Shown here: positions 54,785-62,650 of the stretch, piece by piece | Numbering within the stretch: the stretch's first letter is position 1 | Layout of the letters: the number at the start of each line of letters is the position of its first letter | Source: Pelagibacteraceae bacterium AG-365-D07 | GTDB lineage: Bacteria > Pseudomonadota > Alphaproteobacteria > Pelagibacterales > Pelagibacteraceae | Reading direction: 5' to 3' | DNA: 64,000 nucleotides | NCBI GenBank assembly: GCA_003280005.1 | Contig: QCGH01000005.1 | Span: forward strand, 1-64,000 | Translations under genes and position numbers: made by a program | Notes under the pieces: generated by a model | Told to the model about the DNA's origin: nothing | The model's input: only the letters and a program-made list of their open reading frames with translations | Databases searched by the model: none

Positions 54785-55945
54785 ATGGATATACACGAAT
54801 ATCAAGCAAAAGAAATTTTAGCAAGTTTTGGGGTTACAATTCCAAGAGGAGGTATCGTATATAGTCCTGAGACTGCAGAGAATAAAGCAAGAGAAATTGG
54901 AGGATCAAAGTGGGTTGTAAAAGCACAAATTCATTCTGGTGCAAGGGGAAAAGCTGGTGGAGTAATAGTTTGCAATTCTCCTCTCGAAGTTGCTCAAGCA
55001 ACAGATAAGCTTTTAGGAAAAAAATTAGTTACTAATCAAACAGGTCCTGAGGGCAAAATAGTAAATAGAATTTATATTGAAGAGGCAACAGATATTGAAA
55101 AAGAATTATATTTAGGTTTAGTTTTTGACAGAAGTTCTGAAAGTATTATGGTTGTTGCCTCAACGGAAGGTGGAATGAGTGTAGAGGAAATTGCTAAAGA
55201 AAAACCTGAATCAATTATTAGATCTAAAATAGAAGTTGCGGTCGGTATACAAAACTTTCAGGCACGAGAGCTTGCATTTGGTTTAGGAATAGAACCAGAA
55301 TTAATTAGAAGAGCATCTGAAACTATAATAGGTTGTGCTAAAGCTTTTAGTGAATTAGATGCAACAATGGTTGAGGTAAATCCATTAGTAATTTCAAAAC
55401 AAAAACAAATATTGGCGCTAGACTGCAAGATGAGCTTTGACAACAATGCAATGTTTAGAAGAGACAAGGTATCTGAATTAAGAGACAAAACACAAGAGGA
55501 TGAAAAAGAAGTTTACGCCTCAGATAGAGGTTTAAATTATGTTAGTTTAGACGGAAACATAGGAAATATAATTAATGGAGCTGGATTGGCAATGGCTTCG
55601 ATGGATATGATTAAACTTGCAGGTGGAGAGCCAGCTAACTTTCTAGACGTTGGAGGAGGAGCAACACCTGAAAAAATAGTAAAGGCATTCAGGCTAATTA
55701 CTATGGATAAAAAAGTAAAAGTAATTCTTGTTAATATTTTTGCTGGAATTAATAGATGTGATTGGGTGGCGGAGGGAATAGTTCAAGCATTAGAAAAAAT
55801 TGAAATAAAAGTACCGTTGGTAATAAGGTTGGCTGGAACAAATGTTGAAAAAGGAAATAAGATTCTTCAAGAAAGTAAGTTAAATTATATAGAGGCTAAC
55901 ACTCTGGAGGATGCAGCAAATAAAGCAGTTACAGCATTGAAATAA
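54785..55945 (+). CDS. mtkA: Malate-CoA ligase beta subunit (malate thiokinase), SucC family
   Basis: ATP-grasp subunit of an acid-thiol ligase. The start is MDIHEYQAKEILASFGV. The grasp region includes KAQIHSGARGKAGGV near 42-56, with VEVNPLVIS near 198 and ANFLDVGGGATPEKI and INRCDWVAEGIV in the C-terminal domain. Length 386. Succinyl-CoA synthetase beta is the alternative. From memory, sequences such as GPEGKIVNRIYIE and INRCDWVAEG match Methylobacterium MtkA closely, and the gene directly follows malyl-CoA lyase, so malate is the more likely substrate. Confidence 0.82.
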   Translation: MDIHEYQAKEILASFGVTIPRGGIVYSPETAENKAREIGGSKWVVKAQIHSGARGKAGGVIVCNSPLEVAQATDKLLGKKLVTNQTGPEGKIVNRIYIEEATDIEKELYLGLVFDRSSESIMVVASTEGGMSVEEIAKEKPESIIRSKIEVAVGIQNFQARELAFGLGIEPELIRRASETIIGCAKAFSELDATMVEVNPLVISKQKQILALDCKMSFDNNAMFRRDKVSELRDKTQEDEKEVYASDRGLNYVSLDGNIGNIINGAGLAMASMDMIKLAGGEPANFLDVGGGATPEKIVKAFRLITMDKKVKVILVNIFAGINRCDWVAEGIVQALEKIEIKVPLVIRLAGTNVEKGNKILQESKLNYIEANTLEDAANKAVTALK

Positions 55946-56833
55946 ATGGCAGTCATAATCGAAAAAAATACAAAAATATTAATTCAAGGTTTCACTGGAA
56001 AAATGGGAACTTTCCATGCTGAGGAAATGATAAAATATGGTTCAAATGTAGTAGCTGGAGTTACACCAGGGAAAGGTGGCCAAAAACATTTAGACAGGCC
56101 AGTGTTTAATACCGTTAAAGATGCAGTTAAACATACTGGTGCAACAGCATCAATATTATTTGTTCCACCAGCATTTGCAGCAGACTCAGCAATGGAAGCG
56201 GCTGACGCAGGAATTAAAACATGTGTTGCAATAGTTGATGGCATCCCATCCCACGATATGATTAGAATTAAAAGGTATATGAGAAGATATTCCAAATCTG
56301 ATAAAATGACTTTGGTTGGTCCTAATTGTGCGGGAATAATTAGCCCTGGTAAATCAATGCTAGGAATTATGCCTGGCCACATTTACAAAGAGGGAAGAGT
56401 TGGAATTATAAGTAGATCTGGCACTTTAGGTTACGAAGCGGCACAACAAATGAAAAATTTAGATATAGGCATATCAACTAGTGTTGGGATTGGTGGTGAT
56501 CCTATAAATGGAAGTTCATTTAGAGACATAATTGAAAAATTTGAAACTGATGATGAAACAGATGCAATTTTAATGATTGGTGAAATCGGAGGACCACAAG
56601 AAGTTGCCGCGGGTGAATTTGCAAAAGCAAATATGAAAAAACCAGTTATTGGATATATAGCAGGATTAACTGCCCCCAAAGGAAGAGTAATGGGGCATGC
56701 TGGTGCTATTGTTTCTGCATATGGTGAAAGTGCAATTGAAAAAGTTGAAATTTTAAAAGAATGTGGAGTAATTATATCAAAAAATCCTTCAGTTATGGGT
56801 GATACGGTCAAATCTGTTCTAGAAAAAATTTAA
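55946..56833 (+). CDS. mtkB: Malate-CoA ligase alpha subunit (malate thiokinase), SucD family
   Basis: CoA-binding subunit carrying the phosphohistidine. The 295 residues include LIQGFTGKMGTFHAEEMI near 13-30, GVTPGKGGQKH near 41-51, VGPNCAGIISPGKSMLGIMP near 126, and ISRSGTLGYEAAQQM near 155. The GHAGAIVSAYGESA segment near 250 has the active histidine. It begins at the base after the mtkA stop. With mtkA and mcl it can turn malate into acetyl-CoA and glyoxylate. Confidence 0.83.
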   Translation: MAVIIEKNTKILIQGFTGKMGTFHAEEMIKYGSNVVAGVTPGKGGQKHLDRPVFNTVKDAVKHTGATASILFVPPAFAADSAMEAADAGIKTCVAIVDGIPSHDMIRIKRYMRRYSKSDKMTLVGPNCAGIISPGKSMLGIMPGHIYKEGRVGIISRSGTLGYEAAQQMKNLDIGISTSVGIGGDPINGSSFRDIIEKFETDDETDAILMIGEIGGPQEVAAGEFAKANMKKPVIGYIAGLTAPKGRVMGHAGAIVSAYGESAIEKVEILKECGVIISKNPSVMGDTVKSVLEKI

Positions 56834-56834
56834 T

Positions 56835-57200
56835 ATGAAATACGATAATGAAAACATATTTGCTAAAATTCTTAGAGGGGAGATTCCTTGTAAGAAAATA
56901 TATGAAGATGAGTTTGTTTTATCTTTTCATGATATTAATCCGCAAAAAAAAATTCATGCTTTGGTTATCCCAAAAGGAAAATATATTGACTTAGATGATT
57001 TTAGTGAAAACGCATCTAATAGTGAAATAGTTGGTCTTATAAAAGGAATAAATACTGTAGCAAAAAAGTTAGCAATATCAGTTGATACAGGCAAAGGCTA
57101 TAGAGCTCTAGCAAATATTAGTGAAGATGGTGGTCAGGAGGTGCAACATTTACACTTTCACCTATTTGGAGGAGAAAAAGTTGGAAAGATGGTCCAATAA
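56835..57200 (+). CDS. HIT-family (HinT-like) hydrolase
   Basis: Histidine-triad nucleotide hydrolase of 121 residues. The C-terminal triad region is QHLHFHLFGG near 105-114 (H-x-H-x-H). N-terminal IFAKILRGEIPCKKIYEDE and HALVIPKGKY are also typical, matching purine nucleoside phosphoramidase HinT. It starts 1 base after mtkB; whether it belongs functionally with the malyl-CoA module is doubtful, more likely simple co-transcription. Confidence 0.92.
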   Translation: MKYDNENIFAKILRGEIPCKKIYEDEFVLSFHDINPQKKIHALVIPKGKYIDLDDFSENASNSEIVGLIKGINTVAKKLAISVDTGKGYRALANISEDGGQEVQHLHFHLFGGEKVGKMVQ

Positions 57201-57202
57201 TT

Positions 57203-57709
57203 TTGAGAGTAAATAGATATTATTTAGAAATTAATTCATTAACAAATTTAAATAAAGTCAATTGTCCTGATGACAATTTAATTTTAGAAAAAGTTGATCC
57301 ACCAGATATTGAATTAAATAAATTTTTTTATAAAAATATTGGAAAAAATCACAGATGGATTGATAGACTGGCATGGGACAACATAAAATGGATGAGATAT
57401 TTAGAAAATGAAAAAATAAATACTTATATATTAAAAAAATCTCAGGATTTAGTAGGATATTTCGAAGTTATAAAAGATGAACCAATTAAAAGTTCTGAGA
57501 TAGCATATTTTGGAATATTAGAAGACTATATAGGAAAAAAGTTTGGAGGCTACATGCTTTCTGAGGCTATTAAATTATGTTTTGAAAATAATTCAAAAAG
57601 AGCATGGGTACATACATGTACACTAGACCATGAAAATGCTCTGAAAAATTATATAAAAAGAGGGATGAAAATATTTAAAGAGGAAACAATCCACTTGAAT
57701 ATAGGCTAA
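57203..57709 (+). CDS. GNAT-family N-acetyltransferase
   Basis: A 168-residue acetyltransferase-like protein. The core has AYFGILEDYIGKKFGGYMLSEA near 114-135 (acetyl-CoA loop, family QxxGxG/A pattern as GKKFGG) and VHTCTLDHENALKNYIKRGM near 142-161. The start is TTG at 57203. The N-terminal part (RWIDRLAWDNIKW) resembles a subset of small-molecule acetyltransferases; substrate unknown. It is 2 bases after the HIT gene and overlaps lolA's end by 4 bases. Confidence 0.8.
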   Translation: MRVNRYYLEINSLTNLNKVNCPDDNLILEKVDPPDIELNKFFYKNIGKNHRWIDRLAWDNIKWMRYLENEKINTYILKKSQDLVGYFEVIKDEPIKSSEIAYFGILEDYIGKKFGGYMLSEAIKLCFENNSKRAWVHTCTLDHENALKNYIKRGMKIFKEETIHLNIG

Positions 57710-58257
57710 TTACTTTTTGGAAGAACAAATATTTTTTTGTTAATAACTTTGTTAATTGATGTTTCAAAAATATAAGTGACAGCTAAATTTTGATATATAT
57801 CTTCAACTTGCCAACCAATTATCTCATAATTCTTTTTGCTGAAAAAGATATTAATATTATTATTATTTTCATTTATTTGAATATAAAGATACTTGTCCTC
57901 AACTTCACTTAATTGAGAAGAATTAATTTTATTTAATAAAAATTCCTTATCTAAAATAAATTCAAAAGGGGTACTTTTAATTGGATAACGATAAAATTGA
58001 TTATTATTTTTTATCACTAAACTACGACCATTTGATACTAAAATCTTATTATTTCTTTTTTCGTATTCACAATATATTTTTTTAGGATATTTGATTACAC
58101 ACTTCCCTTTTTCATCCTTACCCCCAATTGTTTGAATAAATTTAAAACTTATATTATTTATTGTACTTAATTTTTTAATTATATTTTCTTTGTCAGAAGC
58201 AAAAATATTATTTTGTAAAAAAAAAAAAAATATTAAAATAAATATAGCTATTTTCAT
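57706..58257 (-). CDS. lolA: Outer-membrane lipoprotein carrier LolA
   Basis: Periplasmic chaperone taking lipoproteins from the inner to the outer membrane. A signal peptide covers residues 1-20 (cleavage after IFA). The mature domain is the LolA-type beta sheet: ISFKFIQTIGGKDEKGKC, KYPKKIYCEYEKRNNKILVSNGRSL, and FILDKEFLL. Length 183 is a little short. It is coupled to ftsK by a 4-base overlap, as is usual in proteobacteria. Lnt, LptE, BON and DUF3576 lipoproteins here make a carrier expected. Confidence 0.9.
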   Translation of the reverse strand: MKIAIFILIFFFFLQNNIFASDKENIIKKLSTINNISFKFIQTIGGKDEKGKCVIKYPKKIYCEYEKRNNKILVSNGRSLVIKNNNQFYRYPIKSTPFEFILDKEFLLNKINSSQLSEVEDKYLYIQINENNNNINIFFSKKNYEIIGWQVEDIYQNLAVTYIFETSINKVINKKIFVLPKSN

Positions 58258-60338
58258 TTTAAAATCTCTCTTTTTCCAACATGATTAGCCTTGCTAACAA
58301 TCCCATTCGATTCCATCATATCAATTATTCTTGCTGCTCTGTTGTATCCTATTTGTAATTTTCTTTGTAGAAAAGAAGTTGATGCTTTTCCTTCACCCCT
58401 TACTAATTCAAGAGCTGTTTGATAAAGTTCATCTTTATCGTTAATATTAGCTTGATCTACAACATCATCTTCTGTTTCAGAAAATTCTAAAATTTCCTCA
58501 ACATAATCTGGTTCTGCTTGTGATCTCAAAAAATTGTTTACTTTTTCAATTTCATCTTCAGTCACAAATGGCGCATGTATTCTTGTTATTTTATTTGCAG
58601 ATGACATAAATAGCATATCTCCTTTGCCTAATAATTGCTCAGCACCTTGTTCACCGAGAATCGTTCTACTATCTATTTTTGATGAGACTTGAAAAGATAT
58701 CCGTGTTGGAAAATTAGCCTTTATTGTACCTGTAATAACATCAACGCTAGGTCTTTGTGTTGCCATAATAATATGAATTCCCGCAGCTCTGGCCATTTGA
58801 GAAAGTTTTTGAATGTAATTTTCAATATCTTTACCAGAAACTAACATTAGATCTGACATTTCATCTACTATTACTACTATATAAGGCATAAAAATTTTAT
58901 GCTTAGAGTTGTAACCATCGATGTTTCTAACCCCAACTTTTGTCATTAATTTATATCTATTCTCCATTTCTCTAACAACCCAACCTAAAACAGATGCTGC
59001 TTTTTTTGGTTCAGTGATAACTGGACATAGTAAATTTGGAATACCTTCGTAGGTTGATAATTCCAACATCTTTGGATCGATAAGAATGAATTTACATTTA
59101 TCTGGTGTATGTCTATATAAAAGAGATAAAATTATAGTATTTATACATACTGACTTTCCAGAACCTGTTGTACCTGCGATTAACAAATGTGGCATCGTAC
59201 TTAAATCACCAATAATAGGATTTCCTGAGATACTTTTTCCTAAAGCAATTGGCAACTTAATATCTTTTTTCTTAAATTGATTGTCACTTATAACTTCACT
59301 TAGGTAAACATTCTCTCTTGTTATGTTTGGAAGCTCGATTCCTATTGTGTTACTACCAGGTATAATTGCAATTCTTGCAGAGTCAGAACTTGTGTTCCTA
59401 GCAATATCTTCCGATAAATTAATAATCTTTGAAACTTTAACGCCAGCCGCAGGTTCAAATTCATTTAATGTGACCACAGGTCCATAGTTAATCTTTTTAA
59501 TTTTACCCTCTACCCCGAAATCCATTAATACTTTTTCAAGAAAGTCTTCATCTATATCCTCATTATTTTTTGCAACTTTTTCATTTTTAGAAGGAGATTT
59601 GAGAAGTTTTAAATTTGGTAAAATAAATTTTTTGGTATTTGATTCTAGTTTCTGATCGAAAGGTAGACTTTCTTGAATTTTTATACTTTCATCATTAGTA
59701 GTTAATCCTTTTTCTTTTTGTACAAAGGTTTCTTCTTGATATAATCCCTTCTTTTTTGATCTTAATAAGTTTTTCATTTGATTTAAAACTTTAATTACTT
59801 CACGAAATTTTATTTTTGTACTTATTAAAAAAAATAATATCGTTAACAGAATTAAAAAATAATAAGAAATACTTATATTAATTTCTAAAATGGATGATAA
59901 AAATGTATTTTTTATAAAGCTCCCAACAAAACCGCCATTTCCATTAATTACTAAAAAGAAAGATTGATCTTTAAAATATGATAAAAATAAGGATCCAAAA
60001 ACTATGTACAAAATACAAAAGAATAGACTGTCGATAATAACAATTTGTTTTTTATATATGAGCATGTTTAAGCTTGAGAAAAATAAAGTAAAAGGTACTA
60101 AGTAAGCAACTAATCCAACTGACTGGAACAAAAAATCCGATACAATACTTCCTCTATATCCTAAAAAATTTTGTATCTCTGAAGTATTATCGATAATAAA
60201 GTTTGGATCATTAGGAGAATAGCTAAATAGTGAAATTAAAATAGAAAAAGAGGAAATCATCAACATCAGTGAAATCAATTCAGTTACTCTTTTGATTAAA
60301 AAATCTCTAGTTTTTATTAAGAATTGTTCAAATTTCAT
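58254..60338 (-). CDS. ftsK: DNA translocase FtsK
   Basis: Septum-located translocase that pumps DNA and resolves chromosome dimers. Four hydrophobic helices (about residues 20-175) form the N-terminal membrane domain, followed by a short linker. The RecA-like motor has AGTTGSGKSVCIN (P-loop) near 390, DPKMLELSTYEGIPNL and VDEMSDLM. The C-terminal gamma winged-helix domain ends with NRAARIIDMMESNGIV. At 694 residues it is on the short side because the linker is small. It is upstream of lolA and divergent from the UbiH-like gene. Confidence 0.97.
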   Translation of the reverse strand: MKFEQFLIKTRDFLIKRVTELISLMLMISSFSILISLFSYSPNDPNFIIDNTSEIQNFLGYRGSIVSDFLFQSVGLVAYLVPFTLFFSSLNMLIYKKQIVIIDSLFFCILYIVFGSLFLSYFKDQSFFLVINGNGGFVGSFIKNTFLSSILEINISISYYFLILLTILFFLISTKIKFREVIKVLNQMKNLLRSKKKGLYQEETFVQKEKGLTTNDESIKIQESLPFDQKLESNTKKFILPNLKLLKSPSKNEKVAKNNEDIDEDFLEKVLMDFGVEGKIKKINYGPVVTLNEFEPAAGVKVSKIINLSEDIARNTSSDSARIAIIPGSNTIGIELPNITRENVYLSEVISDNQFKKKDIKLPIALGKSISGNPIIGDLSTMPHLLIAGTTGSGKSVCINTIILSLLYRHTPDKCKFILIDPKMLELSTYEGIPNLLCPVITEPKKAASVLGWVVREMENRYKLMTKVGVRNIDGYNSKHKIFMPYIVVIVDEMSDLMLVSGKDIENYIQKLSQMARAAGIHIIMATQRPSVDVITGTIKANFPTRISFQVSSKIDSRTILGEQGAEQLLGKGDMLFMSSANKITRIHAPFVTEDEIEKVNNFLRSQAEPDYVEEILEFSETEDDVVDQANINDKDELYQTALELVRGEGKASTSFLQRKLQIGYNRAARIIDMMESNGIVSKANHVGKREILK

Positions 60339-60401
60339 ATTAGTGAATCAAATAAGTTGATTTGTACCATTTAATTATTATTGGTAAAATTAAAAAATTA
60401 T

Positions 60402-61502
60402 ATGAAAATTTGTTTAATTGGATACAATCTTACAAGCTTGATTTTAGCTCAAATTTTGTCAGAAAAAAAATTTCATATAGAAATTTACTCATCAAAATCC
60501 TTTAGATACAATTATAAAACAAGGTCATTGGGAATAACAAATTATAATACTAAATACCTTAGTTATTATTTTAAAAATATATCGAAAAAAATAAATCCTA
60601 TAAACGAAATTAAGGTTTCGATTAAAAATAACAAAATTAATGAAGAAATTATATTTAAAAAAAATACTAGTACACTATTTAATATGATTAAATATGATAA
60701 ATTAAATTCATTAATTATATCTAAAGTAACTTCCAACAAATATATACGAAATAAATATATTAAAAAAAATTCAGATTTACAGATGTTAATAGATGATAGA
60801 AAATATGATCTAATTTTAAACTGTGAAAGTTCAAACTTTCTTACTAAAAATTTTTTGAAAAGAGGAATATCCAAAAACTATTTAAATAAAGCGTTTACAA
60901 CTATTTTAACTCACAAAAAAATCAATAACAATAAAGCAATTCAGGTTTTTACAGAATTTGGCCCTATAGCTTTTTTGCCTTTATCAAATAAAATCACTTC
61001 AGTGGTTTTTTCATATGACTATAAAAAAAACCAAAAAATCACAGAGAATGAAATTAAAAACTTAATTAATAAATTTAATCCATTTTATAAAATTTTAAAT
61101 TTTGAAAAATTCGAAAATTTTAATTTGAACTTAAAATTACCCAAAAAATATTATTATAAAAATGTACTCTTTTTTGGTGACTCTATTCATTCAATACATC
61201 CTTTGGCAGGACAGGGTTTTAATATGTCAATTAGAGATATAATCCGGATAAATCAAATTATAGATAAAAAAATTAATTTGGGACTGAAGGTTGACAAAAA
61301 TATTTATAAAGAATTTGAATCACAATCAAAAAGCTATAATACAACCTTTTCATTTGGTGTCGATTTAATTCATGAGTTTTTTAAGTTTGAAAGAAATTTT
61401 TTACCCAAAAAAATTTCTGAAAATATTTATAGGATTATTAATAAAAACCAAAAAATTAAAGATATTGGAATTAAATTAGCAAACAAAGGTAGTATATTAT
61501 AA
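60402..61502 (+). CDS. UbiH/Coq6-family FAD-dependent monooxygenase-like protein
   Basis: Predicted flavin hydroxylase of the ubiquinone-biosynthesis family. The FAD/hydroxylase signature LFFGDSIHSIHPLAGQGFNMSIRDI in the C-terminal half is intact. The N-terminal dinucleotide motif is degenerate: KICLIGYNLTSLILAQIL lacks the second and third glycines of GxGxxG. The start is placed at the ATG at 60402, just before this strand; an in-frame TTG at 60381 is less likely. The protein (366 residues from this start) is unusually AT-rich and lysine/asparagine-rich. It could hydroxylate a quinone precursor; activity is uncertain because of the altered FAD motif. Confidence 0.75.
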   Translation: MKICLIGYNLTSLILAQILSEKKFHIEIYSSKSFRYNYKTRSLGITNYNTKYLSYYFKNISKKINPINEIKVSIKNNKINEEIIFKKNTSTLFNMIKYDKLNSLIISKVTSNKYIRNKYIKKNSDLQMLIDDRKYDLILNCESSNFLTKNFLKRGISKNYLNKAFTTILTHKKINNNKAIQVFTEFGPIAFLPLSNKITSVVFSYDYKKNQKITENEIKNLINKFNPFYKILNFEKFENFNLNLKLPKKYYYKNVLFFGDSIHSIHPLAGQGFNMSIRDIIRINQIIDKKINLGLKVDKNIYKEFESQSKSYNTTFSFGVDLIHEFFKFERNFLPKKISENIYRIINKNQKIKDIGIKLANKGSIL

Positions 61503-62162
61503 CTATTGTAAGGTTTTAGTATTGTAAAATTCCGAGCTATATGTGCTTAAGATTTGTTCAAATTTTTTTTTTCTTTCTTCTAAATTTTTTGTTTCCAAAA
61601 GAATCTGCTTTTCCACAATGGTAAAAGGTGAGGCCATAGATAGAGCTGATAAAGTTTGGTACACATTTTGCCCTTCTAAATCTTTCCAATTAATTTCATA
61701 TCCTCGTTTTCGGAATAATGATTTAAGTTCCTCCATTATTTTTTCTATTTTCTTGAATTCAAATTCTTCTTGTTCTGCATCCTTATCATTTTCATATAGT
61801 CTATAGTCTACGTTTAATTCCCTATAAATCTTATTATTTTCAACTTCATTTAGTATTTTGAATCTATTAATACCCTTAATAATTATTATGTATCTTCCAT
61901 CGTCAGTTTCATTAAAACTCACAATTCTACAAACACATCCAACATCAAAAAGATCAGGATTTCTTAAATCACCACTTTTTTTTGGTTGTATCATCCCAAT
62001 TAGTCTATTGCTTGCCATGGCGTCTTCTGTCATTTTTAGATATCTTGGTTCAAATATATTTAATGGAACAGTAGTATTTGGAAAAACAATAAAGTTTGAT
62101 AAAGGAAATACAGGGATTTTTGTTGAGAGATTATTTTTTAAATTAATTTTCTTATTTTCCAT
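61503..62162 (-). CDS. Lon N-terminal (LON substrate-binding) domain protein
   Basis: Stand-alone Lon N-terminal domain, 219 residues, without ATPase or protease parts. It starts with KIPVFPLSNFIVFPNTTVPLNIFEPRYLKM near 15-44, the family PLFPL..VFPG...PL.IFEPRYR pattern, with GCVCRIVSFNETDDGRY near 90. The role of such proteins in bacteria is unclear; they are common in Alphaproteobacteria. Its stop abuts the convergent UbiH-like stop with no gap. The C-terminal part includes a predicted helical region. Confidence 0.87.
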   Translation of the reverse strand: MENKKINLKNNLSTKIPVFPLSNFIVFPNTTVPLNIFEPRYLKMTEDAMASNRLIGMIQPKKSGDLRNPDLFDVGCVCRIVSFNETDDGRYIIIIKGINRFKILNEVENNKIYRELNVDYRLYENDKDAEQEEFEFKKIEKIMEELKSLFRKRGYEINWKDLEGQNVYQTLSALSMASPFTIVEKQILLETKNLEERKKKFEQILSTYSSEFYNTKTLQ

Positions 62163-62165
62163 TTT

Positions 62166-62597
62166 TTATTTTTTCCTAAATTTATTTAAAATTTGATTTA
62201 TTTTTGTAGATGAAGTTTTTTTCGTATAAGGCAAGTACACAATTTTTACTCCTAATTTTCTAAATTGTTTATCTAAAATTTTCCATTTTTTTGATGAATA
62301 CCAATCATCGCCGACAAATATAACATCATATTTTAATTTCTTGTAACTTTGAGTTTTATCTAATGTATTTTGGGGTATTACTAAGTCTACAAACTTTATA
62401 CTTTTTATTATTTCTACTCTCTCATTATATGGGATTATAGGTTTTTTATTTTTATACTTTTTTACAAGACCATTTGTTGATACACCAACAATTAATTTAT
62501 CGCATAAAGATTTAGCTTTTTTTAAAATTTTAACATGCCCAACATGAAATAGATCGAAAACACCAGTTGTATATCCAATAATTAATTTTTTTTTCAT
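62166..62597 (-). CDS. Glycerol-3-phosphate cytidylyltransferase-like nucleotidyltransferase
   Basis: Nucleotidylyltransferase of 143 residues with the CTP-binding HxGH motif in TTGVFDLFHVGHVKIL (10-25) and YNERVEIIKSIKFVD near 60-75. DVIFVGDDWYSSKKW near 93 is typical of TagD-like enzymes that make CDP-glycerol or CDP-alcohols. In other bacteria these supply cell-surface polymer synthesis. The next gene upstream (on the minus strand) is an asparagine-synthase-like gene, consistent with a surface-polysaccharide region. The exact substrate is not known. Confidence 0.84.
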   Translation of the reverse strand: MKKKLIIGYTTGVFDLFHVGHVKILKKAKSLCDKLIVGVSTNGLVKKYKNKKPIIPYNERVEIIKSIKFVDLVIPQNTLDKTQSYKKLKYDVIFVGDDWYSSKKWKILDKQFRKLGVKIVYLPYTKKTSSTKINQILNKFRKK

Positions 62598-62650
62598 GAG
62601 TTATTGTATCATTTTTACTTATTAAATTTAATTATGCAAAATAATTTTTT

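Noticed and set aside
54785-56833. Plain sucCD (succinyl-CoA synthetase)
   Set aside because: Possible, but the adjacent malyl-CoA lyase and remembered similarity to Methylobacterium MtkAB favour malate-CoA ligase; kept as the alternative.
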